From: Mogibacterium sp.
Lineage (GTDB): Bacteria > Bacillota_A > Clostridia > Peptostreptococcales > Anaerovoracaceae
Assembly (NCBI GenBank): GCA_017469325.1
Contig: JAFUGO010000023.1
Span: 1 to 15,864, forward strand
Reading direction: 5' to 3'
DNA: 15,864 nt
The position numbers were made by a program, and so were the translations under genes. The stretch's first letter is position 1; each line of letters starts with the position of its first letter. This document shows, one piece after another, positions 15,211 through 15,864 of this stretch. The notes under the pieces are model-generated. The model was not told the origin of the DNA, searched no databases, and saw nothing but the letters and a program-made list of their open reading frames with translations.

Positions 15211-15648
15211 ATGGAAGGAAAATACTTGATCGTAGATAAGGCTCTTCTGCCTTCATATTGCGAGAAGGTCGTCCTCGCCAAAGAACTGATCGACGAGGGC
15301 AAAGCCGCAGATATAAGCGAAGCCGTAAAGATGGTCGGCATATCCCGCAGCACGTATTATAAGTACCGGGATATGATAAGAGACATAAGCACAGTCTCGA
15401 TGGGCCGCCGGGCGATCGTTTCCATGATGATGCGGCACAGTGTGGGTACGCTTTCGGAAGTGCTACGCATAATCTCGCACTATGGTTACAGTGTCTGGAC
15501 AATTACACAGAATCCTCCCGTAGACTTCAGAGCCAACGTTGTCATAACGCTTGAGCTCGGAGAGGATGCGTCTAGCCTCGACAGTATGTTGAGAGAAATT
15601 TCAGATGCGCCCGGCCTTTCGAGGGTGCAGCTGCTTGGAATGGATTAG
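15211..15648 (+). CDS. PheB-type (UPF0735) HTH/ACT-domain protein
   Basis: A 145-aa cytoplasmic protein. Residues about 30-52 (ISEAVKMVGISRSTYYKYRD) look like a helix-turn-helix, and the C-terminal ~75 residues (RAIVSMMMRHSVGTLSEVLR onward) form an ACT amino-acid-binding domain. The family is found beside pheA in Bacillus and beside hom/thr genes in clostridia; the biochemical role is not firmly established. An AGGA overlapping the thrC stop, 9 nt before the ATG, serves as ribosome site, so it is probably translated with thrC. Position and domains suggest an amino-acid-sensing regulator of this locus (inference). Confidence 0.85.
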   Translation: MEGKYLIVDKALLPSYCEKVVLAKELIDEGKAADISEAVKMVGISRSTYYKYRDMIRDISTVSMGRRAIVSMMMRHSVGTLSEVLRIISHYGYSVWTITQNPPVDFRANVVITLELGEDASSLDSMLREISDAPGLSRVQLLGMD

Positions 15649-15656
15649 GAGGATAC

Positions 15657-15864
15657 ATGGATTTCAAACAGATCGAAGCTTTTATTAATGTAGTAAGATA
15701 TAAAAGTTTCAGCAAAGCCGCAGACGCTACTTTCTTTACACAGCCCACAATCAGCACACACATCCGCAATCTTGAAAAGGAACTTGGAGTAAAACTGCTT
15801 GACAGAAAAAGCAGGGTCGTTGAAATGACTCCTCAGGGTGCGAAATTCTATAAGTACGCTGTAG
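15657..15864 (+). CDS. LysR-family transcriptional regulator (N-terminal part)
   Basis: The first 69 codons of a LysR-type DNA-binding protein, cut by the window end. The winged helix-turn-helix is clear: MDFKQIEAFINVVRYKSF, SKAADATFFTQPTISTHIRN, LEKELGVKLLDRKSR, then MTPQGAKFYKYA. AGGAGG lies 4 nt before the ATG, 8 nt after the ACT-protein stop. The N-terminal pattern resembles the LysR group that often accompanies selenium genes in clostridia, as I recall it; with the effector domain missing this is a guess, though tRNA-Sec/selAB lie 9 kb away. Confidence 0.9.
   Translation, partial: MDFKQIEAFINVVRYKSFSKAADATFFTQPTISTHIRNLEKELGVKLLDRKSRVVEMTPQGAKFYKYAV

Overview
The window reads as chromosomal DNA from an anaerobic, low-to-mid GC member of the Bacillota (Clostridia; family not resolvable by eye). 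The grounds are Gram-positive style AGGAGG ribosome binding sites, frequent TTG/GTG starts chosen by strong Shine-Dalgarno sites, a selA-selB-tRNA(Sec) cluster, a clostridial-type Mrp protein with an N-terminal cysteine cluster, and a PheB-type ACT protein beside threonine genes. No transposon, phage gene, CRISPR array or rRNA is visible.

Layout. Positions 1-6208 (minus strand) read from right to left as tRNA-Sec, selA, selB, a small putative lipoprotein, an Mrp-type Fe-S P-loop ATPase and potA, then the first codons of what is probably potB. selA/selB overlap by ATGA, and the lipoprotein starts 3 nt after selB. Positions 6254-6372 hold a compact regulatory zone: the cysE terminator, a sigma70-type promoter for tRNA-Sec nested inside that terminator, and a tandem repeat just upstream. 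Positions 6370-9201 (minus) read from right to left as a stand-alone LarC C-terminal domain gene, purine nucleoside phosphorylase, an HD-domain protein and serine O-acetyltransferase.

Positions 9202-9838 contain no convincing protein gene. They hold a divergent promoter pair and a plus-strand unit of about 360 nt with a consensus-like promoter, several strong hairpins and a terminator; I read this as an unidentified structured non-coding RNA. It converges on the asd terminator.

Positions 9839-15864 are an aspartate-family amino-acid locus. hom-lysC-asd run left on the minus strand. thrC, a PheB-type HTH/ACT protein and a LysR regulator (cut by the window edge) run right on the plus strand. 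The 300-nt divergent region between hom and thrC carries candidate promoters for both directions and three copies of a TGTCCRC motif.

Functionally, the left part makes and decodes selenocysteine: SelA converts Ser-tRNA(Sec) to Sec-tRNA(Sec) and SelB delivers it to UGA codons. SelD is not in the window. The right part carries carbon from aspartate to aspartyl phosphate (LysC), aspartate semialdehyde (Asd) and homoserine (Hom), with ThrC closing the threonine branch. Homoserine kinase is not in the window. The most novel candidates are the putative RNA at 9423-9785 and the promoter/terminator/repeat arrangement upstream of tRNA-Sec.
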